Below are positions 55,301-61,624 of a stretch of 64,000 bases of DNA, in pieces. The translations under genes were made by a program, and so were the position numbers. The stretch lies in the NCBI GenBank assembly GCA_913057245.1, contig CAJXNH010000001.1, positions 145,254-209,253 of the forward strand. Reading direction: 5' to 3'. This stretch comes from an uncultured Phaeodactylibacter sp. Lineage in GTDB: Bacteria > Bacteroidota > Bacteroidia > Chitinophagales > Saprospiraceae. Each line of letters starts with the position of its first letter. Within the stretch, counting starts at the first letter, position 1. The notes under the pieces were generated by a model. The model saw only the letters and a program-made list of their open reading frames with translations. It had not been told where the DNA came from and did no database searches.

Positions 55301-58163
55301 CCGTAGCACAATCGCAGGAGAAAGTCCCGGAAACGACCGTAGGGTTACAGTCATTGGCATCGGTGACGGTGATGCTGTAGGCGCTGCCATTCGCAAGCGG
55401 CGGCGTGGTGTAATTCGAAGGGGCATTATTCACCGTCGTGCCATCGCTGAATTGCAACTGATAGGAGGTGCTGTCCCCACCGTTAATGCTGAAGCTCAAG
55501 GTGTAATTGGTATTGGTGGAGTCGCAGGTAGTCATGATACCGGAAACGGTTGGAGCCGTATTCAGTATTACTTCGGCATTGCCGGTGCCGGTCACCGTAC
55601 AGCCATTACCATCTGTTACACTTAGCAAGGTGTAGCTACCAGGCAGCGTGGCATTGAAGACCGCAGTCGGGTCGTTGGTGGTCAGGGCAGGCTGTGCATC
55701 TCCGTCAATCGCCACAGTGTATGTGAAAGGCGGCTGTCCTGTAAAGTCGAGTGTTAAAGCCACCGTATCCCCGCTGCCCTGGCAGATGCTGCCATTGCCA
55801 CTGATTATGCCCGAAGGCAAGTCGAAGATTTCAATAGTCAGCGTATTAGCGGCGGTACAGCCCTCGGTTGTGGTGAAGGTATAGGTCACGTCATGTAGTC
55901 CGCCACCCAGTATGGTGGGGTCTGCGTTGCCCTGCGCATCAGCAGCGCCCGACCAAACCCCTCCGGCTGGGCTGGCAGAAAGGGGCTGAATGGTGTCATT
56001 GGCACAAAATGGCCCGGCATTAGCAATAACAGGCCCAGGCAGAGGTGCCACAGTGATGGAAATCGTATCCACATCTGAACAACCGGCAGCATTCTCAAAA
56101 GTATAAATCGCCTGGTAGATGCCCGGCCCGTTAGCATTGGGATCGAATACCCCGATGGAGGAGGCATCGCCTGACCAGGTACCGCCTATTGGTGCGGCGG
56201 AAAGGTTGATTGGCGCTGCATCTTCGCAAAGCGTGCCCACAGAATCAATCAGGACTACCGGCCGGGGCAGGATGTCCAGTTGCAGGGTATCGGTGCCTTC
56301 GCAGCCTTCCGGATCGGTGTAATCGTAAATCGCCTGATAGGTGCCCGTCGTCAGTACTGAGGGGTCAAAAATGCCCTGTGCATCCACATCGCCCGACCAG
56401 GTGCCGCCCGCAGGAGCGCCTATGAGCGTATCCGGCATAGCCCCTTCGCAGTAAGGGCCGGGGTCTTGAATATTCACCTGAAGGTCAGAGCTGATTTCGA
56501 GGTCAAGAGTAGCAACCGCAACACACCCATTGGCATCTGTGTAGGTATAGGTTACGGTGTAGGTGCCGTTGGTCCGCCCGGATGGGTCGAAAGTACCGCC
56601 CGGTGTGGCTTCACCGCCCCATACGCCACCACCGGGGATACCAGTGAGGGGTACGGGTGGGCTGCTGCTGCAAAAAGGGCCCTGTGGTGCGTCAATAAAG
56701 GTGAACGGAAGCGTGGTGACCTCAATCAGGAATTCGTCGGTAGCGGTGCAGAAATTCGCATCCGTAAAGGTGTACGTCACCAGGTGAAAGCCTGGCCCAG
56801 CCTGCTGAGGGTTAAATAGGCCATTAGGCGCTACTTCCCCGCCCCAGGTGCCGCCCGGAGGAAAGGCTTCAAGCACTACCGGCAGATCATCCTGGCAAAA
56901 TGGAGCCGGCTCAACAATAGCGACTACGGGATCAGGGACAATCTCAAAAACTAAATCTTCAGTAACCGTGCAACCATTGTTATCTGTGTAAGTGTACGTA
57001 GCGGTGTGGATGCCAGGCCCAAGGACCCCGGTAATGACTTGTCCATTGGGCAGTGCCACACCACCCCACGTACCTCCAAAAGGCTGCGCTTGCAAGGTGA
57101 CGATGCCCTCGCTCATACAGAAAGGCCCGGGAGTAGAGAAGGTGACGGTTGGCGGCGGCAGAATCGTTACAAATCCGGTCTGCGTCCCCGAACATCCATT
57201 AGGCCCGGTAGCGGTGTAAGTCACCTGAAAGGAGCCCACACCTAAAGCTTGGGGGTTAACCTGTCCGGAGGGTGTGGCAACACCGCCCCAGGTACCCCCC
57301 GGAGGCGTGGCGGTAAGGGTAACCGGAGGCCCTTCCGGGCAAAGAGGCTGCCCGGAGTTGATGACGATCGTTGGGCCGGAAAGGACCTGAATATCGAGTG
57401 TCGCCTCATTAGGGCAGATTGCTCCGGGGGTAGCGTACGTCACCTCATGAATACCCGGGCCATTATTTGCAGGTACAAACAAGCCTGTACTGGTGGCATC
57501 ACCGCCCCAGGTGCCGCCCGGTGGATTGGCCGTCAGCTGGAAGGGCGGGTCTTCCGGGCAAAAAGGCCCTGCTGGAAAGATAGTAGGATCAGGCCCTCCG
57601 CCCGGATCACCCGGTGCAATGGTCGCGGTACCCCCGATTTCGAGCGAAAAGCCTACATCATTACCGGTGATGTTGTCCAGAATAAGCAGGTAAGTCGTAC
57701 CGGCTGTGAGGTTGACCGTATTTTCCCATTCGGCGGCACCAGTGACCCCCCAGGAAGCCTGCGGGTTGGTCGCGATGCCGGTGGGTACAAAAGGTGGGGT
57801 ATTGATAGGCCCCACATAGTTGCAGGAAATCTGCTGAGAGCCCGTATTCCCGGGGCATGCATTAGCCAGCAAGGCGAAGTCATAGTCCGCACCCAGATTG
57901 TTAGGCGTAAGCAGCATTTCAAAAGTCCCGGCGCTGGTCGCTTCGAAAATAAAGTAATAAGTGTCGTGTTCCCCACCGACCAGGCAGGTACCATTGGCCA
58001 GGTTATCGTTATCATTACCAGGTCCGGCGACAGTTGGGACGTTGATCGGTCCAGGCCCGCTCAGTGGCGCCGGCGAGCAGCAGTCTAATTGTGCTTTAAG
58101 CGGCAGGGCAAAAGCCATTACAAGGCCCAAAAGAGGCAAAAGTCGAGTTTTGATCATGGTCAT
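52320..58163 (-). CDS. giant repeat protein with gliding-motility C-terminal domain
   Basis: The 1947-residue exported protein has a signal peptide (RLLPLLGLVMAFALPLKAQ), then a pre-peptidase-like domain (HDTYYFIFEATSAGTFEMLL). About residues 200-860 hold eight ~83-residue Ig/PKD-like units marked by PxGGTWGG and VTYTYTDxNGC. About 1206-1610 holds ten 41-residue units (CDPAEVGT..E.L..NQFGCDSL-VTTTTLLPSDT). Two SprB-like repeats and a gliding-motility-associated C-terminal domain follow (VYLPNVFSPNDDGVNDIFYV, VYNRWGEPVF, GWDGTFRGD, SGVFVYYVTVTFNNG). It is predicted to be exported through T9SS as a surface adhesin. Confidence 0.9.
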   Translation of the reverse strand: MTMIKTRLLPLLGLVMAFALPLKAQLDCCSPAPLSGPGPINVPTVAGPGNDNDNLANGTCLVGGEHDTYYFIFEATSAGTFEMLLTPNNLGADYDFALLANACPGNTGSQQISCNYVGPINTPPFVPTGIATNPQASWGVTGAAEWENTVNLTAGTTYLLILDNITGNDVGFSLEIGGTATIAPGDPGGGPDPTIFPAGPFCPEDPPFQLTANPPGGTWGGDATSTGLFVPANNGPGIHEVTYATPGAICPNEATLDIQVLSGPTIVINSGQPLCPEGPPVTLTATPPGGTWGGVATPSGQVNPQALGVGSFQVTYTATGPNGCSGTQTGFVTILPPPTVTFSTPGPFCMSEGIVTLQAQPFGGTWGGVALPNGQVITGVLGPGIHTATYTYTDNNGCTVTEDLVFEIVPDPVVAIVEPAPFCQDDLPVVLEAFPPGGTWGGEVAPNGLFNPQQAGPGFHLVTYTFTDANFCTATDEFLIEVTTLPFTFIDAPQGPFCSSSPPVPLTGIPGGGVWGGEATPGGTFDPSGRTNGTYTVTYTYTDANGCVAVATLDLEISSDLQVNIQDPGPYCEGAMPDTLIGAPAGGTWSGDVDAQGIFDPSVLTTGTYQAIYDYTDPEGCEGTDTLQLDILPRPVVLIDSVGTLCEDAAPINLSAAPIGGTWSGDASSIGVFDPNANGPGIYQAIYTFENAAGCSDVDTISITVAPLPGPVIANAGPFCANDTIQPLSASPAGGVWSGAADAQGNADPTILGGGLHDVTYTFTTTEGCTAANTLTIEIFDLPSGIISGNGSICQGSGDTVALTLDFTGQPPFTYTVAIDGDAQPALTTNDPTAVFNATLPGSYTLLSVTDGNGCTVTGTGNAEVILNTAPTVSGIMTTCDSTNTNYTLSFSINGGDSTSYQLQFSDGTTVNNAPSNYTTPPLANGSAYSITVTDANDCNPTVVSGTFSCDCATAAGSMATDLVTACEDENATLVYNQDAQLDPNDTLLFVLHDNNGTSLGTIFAENDNPVFGFQMGMNYGQTYYVSAVATDVTPGGAPDYISPCLSVSIGAPVVFYALPNGSITGDTAICEGGTAILTFEFAGTAPFDFTYEANGVPNTVENVNSPYTLPVMPDVATTYVLTSLTGSSPAGCSNILSDSAIVTLNFPTSASQTLEICQGDSLLLGGAFQTMPGTYVDTLVGSNSCDSLLFSTLVVNIPDTTLLSDTNCDPAQTGTFTEVLTNTDGCDSVIITTVSLLLSDTVLVQLESCDPAEVGTTEELFSNQDGCDSLVITTTTLLPSDTTFVEISSCDPADVGTTEDLLMNQFGCDSLVVTTTLFLESDTTLLDATTCDPAEVGTTEDLFSNQDGCDSLVITTTTLLPSDTVFLDATSCNPADVGTAEVLLTNQFGCDSLVVTTTTLLPSDTTFLDAASCDPAEVGTAEVLLVNQFGCDSLIVTTTTLLPSDTVQVAAETCDPAEAGTTQELFVNQFGCDSLVITFTSLLPSDTTVMEAGSCDPAEVGTEEVLLTNQFGCDSLIVTITSLLPSDTTFLTQSSCDPADVGTEETLLSNQFGCDSLIVTTTTLLPSDTTMISAASCQPENVGTVTEIFTNQFGCDSVVITTTTLAPLEIAANVTSSYGPFEVSCAGGDDGMAAVDILSTEFEPPFNYSWSTGANTPEVDNLPAGTHYVTVSSANGCIAVDSVILTAPEDLLINLNVSPISCFGETDGAVQIVAEGGTPPYVYALDGGAFQNNSTFTGLDDGNYSVAVQDVNGCVTTAAILINQPLELEVSLGEDIDIQTGASAILAIETNIAPEDIDTIIWEPRFLTECPDCLEQVVTPLVTTAYSVMVQDINGCMAGDQVNVIVDQRQSVYLPNVFSPNDDGVNDIFYVQGDDRVEQVDEFQVYNRWGEPVFEAYNFPINDDQFGWDGTFRGDLMNSGVFVYYVTVTFNNGTTAQFKGDVVLMR
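53340..54545 (-). repeat. ten 123-bp tandem coding repeats in the giant adhesin
   Basis: Units of 41 codons are tandemly arrayed with strongly conserved DNA (for example CTGTCGCACCC.AACTGATT and GTAGTGGTGGTGA recur). The first and last units are most divergent, the centre nearly identical. This pattern suggests recent expansion by recombination or slippage. Confidence 0.8.
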
Positions 58164-58273
58164 CTTGGTTCCTGAAATATGAAATCGGGCCTAACGCGGC
58201 AAAAGCAGCGATAGAGCTTCGTTATTTTGGTCTCTTTGGGAAAGGATAATGGGGTATTTAGATGTGTATGAAG

Positions 58274-58281
58274 CAAATGTA
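58274..58281 (-). promoter_or_regulatory. candidate -7 box of the giant adhesin gene
   Basis: On the minus strand TACATTTG matches TAnnTTTG exactly, 110 bases upstream of the start. No clear -33 TTG is seen. The surrounding 58164-58431 region otherwise shows nothing I can annotate. Confidence 0.3.
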
Positions 58282-58431
58282 CGGCATGCTTGTTCATTTT
58301 CCATTCTTCCCGGTGTAATAATTATGCAAGTGGTGGAGGGTGGCGGTTTTTTAAAGTCTGCTGCTTGCAAATTTTTTTAATCTGTGGATCAGATACTTGT
58401 GATGCAGAGATAAAAAAGTAAGGCTAAACAC

Positions 58432-58463
58432 TTGCTTTTGTCTTTTAGATTAAAGTATATTTG
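58432..58463 (+). promoter_or_regulatory. promoter of the tRNA-Gly array
   Basis: TTG at 58432-58434, a 21-base spacer and TATATTTG at 58456-58463 (exact -7 box) precede the first tRNA-like unit by about 40 bases. A single strong terminator (58999-59029) closes the array, consistent with one transcript covering all three units. Confidence 0.55.
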
Positions 58464-58502
58464 CATCGCTCTTTTAAAAAAGGGCATTTGAAATATTGAT
58501 AA

Positions 58503-58681
58503 GCGGATGTAGCTTCCCGGTAAACCGGGAGTAGAGCGTTCCGGTGTTACCGGGACCAAGGTTGAGGTCGCGGGGTCCCGACAAGTTGTGCTTCGTCGGG
58601 AATGCAGACAAGCTGTGCTTCGTCTGCATTCGAACTTGCCCTGACAAAAGTATTTTCGTCAGGGTCTCGTCATCCGCTCCA
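58503..58681 (+). pseudogene. tRNA-Gly-derived copy carrying several hairpin insertions
   Basis: Both acceptor arms (GCGGATG ... CATCCGC-T-CCA), the 3' anticodon arm (AAGGTTG), variable loop and T-stem half match the intact tRNA at 58755. Hairpins are inserted in three places. The D arm is replaced by TCCCGGT-AA-ACCGGGA. The 5' anticodon arm and anticodon are replaced by TTCCGGT-G-TTACCGGGA. The T arm holds TCCCGAC..GTCGGGA, TGCAGAC..GTCTGCA and CCTGAC..GTCAGG. The anticodon is lost, so it cannot decode Gly. It is 176 bases long versus 73 for the tRNA. Confidence 0.8.
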
Positions 58682-58754
58682 AATTACTGGAGCAAAAAAG
58701 TTGCTCATTTGTATTGAAAGAATAAGATTAGCTTTGTTTTAGCAAAGCAAACAA

Positions 58755-58830
58755 GCGGATGTAGCTCAGCTGGTAGAGCGCAACCTTGCCAAGGTTGAGG
58801 TCGCGGGTTCGAATCTCGTCATCCGCTCCA
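58755..58830 (+). tRNA. tRNA-Gly (anticodon GCC)
   Basis: Standard cloverleaf: acceptor GCGGATG/CATCCGC, D arm GCTC..GAGC, anticodon stem CAACC/GGTTG with loop TTGCCAA (GCC), T arm GCGGG-TTCGAAT-CTCGT (final pair G-T), discriminator T and encoded CCA (58828-58830). It lies between two decorated copies of itself. Its antisense reads as the familiar spurious DEIRTRDLNLGK peptide. Confidence 0.97.
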
Positions 58831-58874
58831 AATTGGAGCAAAGCAGTTGCTTCATGAACTTGAAAGAAAGATAA

Positions 58875-58996
58875 GCGGATGTAGCGTTCCGGTGTTACCG
58901 GGACCAATGGTTGAGGTCGCGGGGCCCCGACGAAGCACAGCTTGTCGGGGTGCAGACAGGCAAAGCCTCGTCTGCATTCGAATCTCGTCATCCGCT
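58875..58996 (+). pseudogene. second tRNA-Gly-derived copy with hairpin insertions
   Basis: Acceptor arms, 3' anticodon arm (GGTTG), variable loop and T-arm halves are preserved. The D arm is missing, and the anticodon region is TTCCGGTGTTACCGGGACC. Two hairpins stand at the T-arm insertion point: CCCCGAC..GTCGGGG and TGCAGAC..GTCTGCA. The first loop is the reverse complement of a loop in the 58503 copy. CCA is not encoded (TCAAA follows). Confidence 0.8.
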
Positions 58997-58998
58997 CA

Positions 58999-59029
58999 AA
59001 AAGCCTTCTGCACGCAGAAGGCTTTTTTT
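58999..59029 (+). terminator. intrinsic terminator of the tRNA-Gly array
   Basis: AAAAGCCTTCTGC pairs with GCAGAAGGCTTTT around a 3-base loop, followed by a run of T residues. It directly follows the last tRNA-like unit. Confidence 0.88.
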
Positions 59030-59138
59030 GTTTGCCGGTAGCCCCTATTTTGGCTATCTTGTGAGCGCTAGTAAGCATGCCACTCAACGGAGTGGAACTT
59101 TACTTTAGCCATACCTTTTTATTGGATGTACCCAGTTT

Positions 59139-59226
59139 GCCCGGATGGTGGAATTGGTAGACACGCAGGACTTAAAATCCTGTGGCCATTGCGGCCGTGC
59201 GGGTTCAAGCCCCGCTCCGGGTACCA
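59139..59226 (+). tRNA. tRNA-Leu (anticodon UAA)
   Basis: Acceptor GCCCGGA pairs TCCGGGT, the anticodon loop is CTTAAAA (TAA) on stem CAGGA/TCCTG, a long variable arm (TGGCCATTGCGGCCG) marks class II, and the T arm is GCGGG-TTCAAGC-CCCGC. Discriminator A and encoded CCA end at 59226. The HUH-Rep element begins just downstream, so its 3' end is a candidate integration site. Confidence 0.97.
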
Positions 59227-59264
59227 CAGGGTACTAAACACAGTACCCCTTGAAACGCTGATGA

Positions 59265-59295
59265 AGCCCTGTATTCCTGGAATGCAGGGCTTTTT
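59265..59295 (+). terminator. intrinsic terminator after tRNA-Leu
   Basis: AGCCCTGTATTCC pairs with GGAATGCAGGGCT (one T-G pair) around a single-base loop and is followed by TTTT. It terminates the tRNA-Leu transcript. Confidence 0.85.
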
Positions 59296-59396
59296 AGCTG
59301 GATAACAGTTTGAGCAGGATTAGGTGTTTTGGCGTAGGATTCGGGAGAAAAATGTATTTGCTTTCTCTCCATTTTCTAAAATGCCGGACACGGAAA

Positions 59397-59404
59397 TAAA
59401 TTTG
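59397..59404 (+). promoter_or_regulatory. candidate -7 box directly before the 59410 gene
   Basis: TAAATTTG matches the -7 consensus exactly, but it ends only five bases before the ATG, implying a leaderless message. No convincing -33 box. Low confidence. Confidence 0.3.
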
Positions 59405-59409
59405 AGAAA

Positions 59410-60285
59410 ATGGCCAAGGATAGAGAAAACCTGACGATCATCCCAATCTTGAATCAGGCATTGAAAGGGAAAGAGGTTGATGGGGTGTTAACCTATCCAA
59501 TTTACTTACGTGTGGTTTTAGGCCAAAAGAATACCCACCTTCCCATCTATTTGAGTTCAAGAAACAAGGATGTAAACACCTACGCAAGTGAGGCTGAATT
59601 CCAAGTGTTCAAGGCGAATTGGGATAAATATAGCGCTTCAGAATCTCTGGGTGAAGTATATGTGGGTGACATCAGGTTTCAGTTAATCACGAAATTGGCA
59701 ACAGTCGTGAGTAATCTGGAGAAATATGAGTCGGTCAAGCTCAATCAGAAGTTCAAATTAAAAGGTCTGAGGAAAAGGCTGGACTTTATGTACACCCCTT
59801 TGGTCAGCTTTGTAGATCAGGAAATGAATGAAAAGGTTTATCAGTACCTTTCTAATGACAAGAGCGGGATTAGTGATTTTATAGCTTCTCTTTTTGACTT
59901 TTCACTCCCCTTTGAGCAGAACTTTGATCGCTTAGCCTGGAATTATCAGGAAGGCGACCTCACGTTGCCCGATACACTGACCAAAGAAATTGAGTTTAGC
60001 TTTCTATTAAAGGCAATGGAATATGAAAGCTCATTAAGTTTCCGGGAAGCTTATCCAGCGTATGATTTCCTGGTACTGGAAAAAGACATTCATCTTCTGG
60101 ATTTCCTGAATTATAATTCAAAGACACTTTTTGATAAGGAACAATTGCTCAAATTGCCCCTCGCCCACCCATTTTCCAGGTATGTTTCCCTTGTACCGCC
60201 AAGTCAGGATGTGCCATTTTACATGGAGATGTATAAAAAATTACTAAGGCGACTTGAAGATAAGTTCAAAAAAGAACATGCGTAA
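59410..60285 (+). CDS. unknown protein at the tRNA-Leu border of the mobile element
   Basis: This 291-residue soluble protein is mostly helical and lacks a signal. The first ~60 residues (DGVLTYPIYLRVVLGQKNTHLPIYLSS) faintly recall the arm-binding domain of Bacteroidota tyrosine recombinases, but no catalytic R..HxxR..Y set is present. The rest (SNLEKYESVKLNQKFKLKGL, SGISDFIASLFDFSLPFEQNFD) matches nothing I know. GC is lower than the chromosomal neighbours. It precedes the HTH gene. A role in element maintenance is inferred from place only. Confidence 0.6.
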   Translation: MAKDRENLTIIPILNQALKGKEVDGVLTYPIYLRVVLGQKNTHLPIYLSSRNKDVNTYASEAEFQVFKANWDKYSASESLGEVYVGDIRFQLITKLATVVSNLEKYESVKLNQKFKLKGLRKRLDFMYTPLVSFVDQEMNEKVYQYLSNDKSGISDFIASLFDFSLPFEQNFDRLAWNYQEGDLTLPDTLTKEIEFSFLLKAMEYESSLSFREAYPAYDFLVLEKDIHLLDFLNYNSKTLFDKEQLLKLPLAHPFSRYVSLVPPSQDVPFYMEMYKKLLRRLEDKFKKEHA

Positions 60286-60378
60286 TTTTTATTTATGCAC
60301 ATAATAGTCTATATTTGTCAAAGTTGATTTCGGGGACCTTTTTTTTACCCCGAATACATGCATAAATAAAAAATACGC
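60280..60378. repeat. 19/20-match inverted repeats around the HTH-gene promoter
   Basis: GCGTAATTTTTATTTATGCA (60280-60299) and TGCATAAATAAAAAATACGC (60359-60378) are reverse complements with one mismatch. They flank a TATATTTG -7 box (60310-60317) and a TTCGGGG/CCCCGAA hairpin (60329-60354). The left arm overlaps the stop of the 59410 gene; the right ends two bases before the HTH ATG. Confidence 0.75.
60310..60317 (+). promoter_or_regulatory. -7 box of the HTH gene
   Basis: TATATTTG is an exact match to TAnnTTTG, located 63 bases before the ATG and between the two inverted-repeat arms, so the arms may be operators. No typical -33 TTG is seen. Confidence 0.45.
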
Positions 60379-60380
60379 AA

Positions 60381-60572
60381 ATGAAAAAACCGCAAAACCT
60401 TTTATTCCGAAAAGAATCGAGTGAATACCTGCGTTGTTCAACACGAACAATTGATCGGTTGCGACGCGAAGGAGAGCTGAAATGGTTCAAGCTAAAAGGG
60501 CGCATTGTGATTCGGAAAGAATCCCTGGAAGCTTACATCCGGAAAAGCGAACAAGCAGCCAAAACCGCATAA
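60381..60572 (+). CDS. excisionase-family HTH DNA-binding protein
   Basis: The 63-residue protein is a MerR-type/HTH_17 winged helix typical of Xis-like proteins: LLFRKESSEYLRCSTRTIDR as the HTH, LRREGELKWFKLKGRIVIRK as the wing, ESLEAYIRK as the last helix. It may control excision or transcription of the element, probably through the flanking inverted repeats. Confidence 0.85.
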   Translation: MKKPQNLLFRKESSEYLRCSTRTIDRLRREGELKWFKLKGRIVIRKESLEAYIRKSEQAAKTA

Positions 60573-60577
60573 AAAAA

Positions 60578-60679
60578 GCGCTGCCCCAAGGAAGGACACC
60601 GCTTAACAATTATTTCGATATTTCAAATGTACGGATTTGTTCGTACAAAAACAAGCCTTCCTTCCTTAGTAAGCAGCGC
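60578..60679. other. structured intergenic region of the element
   Basis: GCGCTGC (60578-60584) pairs with GCAGCGC (60673-60679), AAGGAAGG (60588-60595) with CCTTCCTT (60660-60667), and an inner TGTACG-GATTTGTT-CGTACA hairpin spans 60628-60647. This would form one multi-part stem of about 100 bases between the HTH gene and the 110-residue gene. It could be an origin or regulatory RNA; nothing distinguishes them here. Confidence 0.5.
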
Positions 60680-60706
60680 CATTATTCATACTTAAACATT
60701 GAAGTT

Positions 60707-61039
60707 ATGGCGATGTCTAACCATTCACTTCTGAACGAATTCTTCGAGGAGGTTCCTGTAGAAGTCCTTCCGACAACTGTGAGGGAACAAATAATAAAAA
60801 CCCTTGATGTTGATTTTGAAAAGCTGAATGCCCGAGAACGGCTTCAACTTCTTGAAGGAGTCCATTTAATACTTAAGCTGGTCTTTCTTATTCAGGAGAA
60901 TACAAGAAACCAGCAGAGAATTCGCTTGCTTAAACGAATGCTACATTCAACCAACTCAGGCTGTAAAGTTTTATCTGCCCCGGAACAGGGATCGATAAAT
61001 CAGATACAGCTTAATCAGCAGATCAAAAAAGTCATTTAA
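60707..61039 (+). CDS. unknown helical protein (110 aa) of the element
   Basis: The ATG at 60707 gives a Leu-rich helical protein (NHSLLNEFFEEVPVEVLPTT, REQIIKTLDVDFEKLNARER, GVHLILKLVFLIQEN). A frame extends upstream but crosses the structured region, so that part is ignored. No family known. It precedes the pseudoknot-like region. Confidence 0.6.
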   Translation: MAMSNHSLLNEFFEEVPVEVLPTTVREQIIKTLDVDFEKLNARERLQLLEGVHLILKLVFLIQENTRNQQRIRLLKRMLHSTNSGCKVLSAPEQGSINQIQLNQQIKKVI

Positions 61040-61056
61040 GAACCACGGCCTTTTGT

Positions 61057-61160
61057 GGGGACTTTAGGCCAGTGGGCCTACACAGCAAGAGGGAGTGGCG
61101 GCGTTAGCCGCTGCTCCCCTGGCCCAACCCTGTCTTGCTGGAAGGCTGGCAAAAGTCCCC
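61057..61160 (+). ncRNA. compact structured element with potential pseudoknot (RNA or origin)
   Basis: Helices visible: GGGGACTTT/AAAGTCCCC (outermost, 61057/61152), GCCAG/CTGGC (61068/61146), TGGGCC/GGCCCA (61073-61078/61121-61126), CAGCAAGA/TCTTGCTG (61083-61090/61133-61140), and a 12-bp hairpin closing on a GTTA loop (61091-61118). The third and fourth helices cross, so they form a pseudoknot or alternative folds. No ORF fits. It lies between the 110- and 146-residue genes, upstream of rep. Confidence 0.5.
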
Positions 61161-61183
61161 TATGGACGGCAAATCATTAAGCT

Positions 61184-61624
61184 ATGAAAATTCACTATCA
61201 GGAATCACTCCTTGGCGAGACTGAAATCCTGCTGCCACATGAGGCACTGGATCCGGCCATTATCGCTGTAGGAGCAGATCGCTACGCAGCTGAAAGGGAA
61301 CTGCGGCGACAGCTCATCCTTCGTTCAAAGGACATTGCTCACCGCTATCTGGCATTGGCGAAAAAGTCCAGAGGAAATTACCTCAAGCCTGAGCTCGCTA
61401 AATCTCTGGAGCAATGCTACGAAAGGCTGCGAAAAGTACGCCGGAACAGCAAACTGGAGAAAGCCCAGGAACACCTGCGCTTGTTCTTGCCTGATGCAGC
61501 AGAACTATTGTCACATCCGAAGAGCCGTTTCTACCGGTCACAATGTGCGAAACTCGATTTCCTAACCCAAGTTGCTGATCTGAAGATAGGGAGCGATAAA
61601 AGCCGGGAAAATGTGCACGTATAA
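61184..61624 (+). CDS. unknown basic protein (146 aa) upstream of rep
   Basis: This 146-residue product is Arg/Lys/Leu-rich and helical (RYAAERELRRQLILRSKDIA, LAKSLEQCYERLRKVRRNS). It overlaps the rep gene start by 14 bases in another frame, indicating one transcript and likely translational coupling. No family recognised; an accessory replication or DNA-binding role is possible. Confidence 0.65.
   Translation: MKIHYQESLLGETEILLPHEALDPAIIAVGADRYAAERELRRQLILRSKDIAHRYLALAKKSRGNYLKPELAKSLEQCYERLRKVRRNSKLEKAQEHLRLFLPDAAELLSHPKSRFYRSQCAKLDFLTQVADLKIGSDKSRENVHV

Noticed and set aside
57249..58088. 279-residue plus-strand frame
   Set aside because: Antisense to the repeat region of the giant adhesin; Gly/Arg-rich shadow without motifs.
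58728..59087. Minus-strand frame containing DDEIRTRDLNLGKVALYQLS
   Set aside because: This is the antisense translation of tRNA-Gly, a well-known false protein in databases.
60293..60505. 70-residue minus-strand frame
   Set aside because: It is antisense to the HTH gene and its regulatory region, which have clear features on the plus strand.
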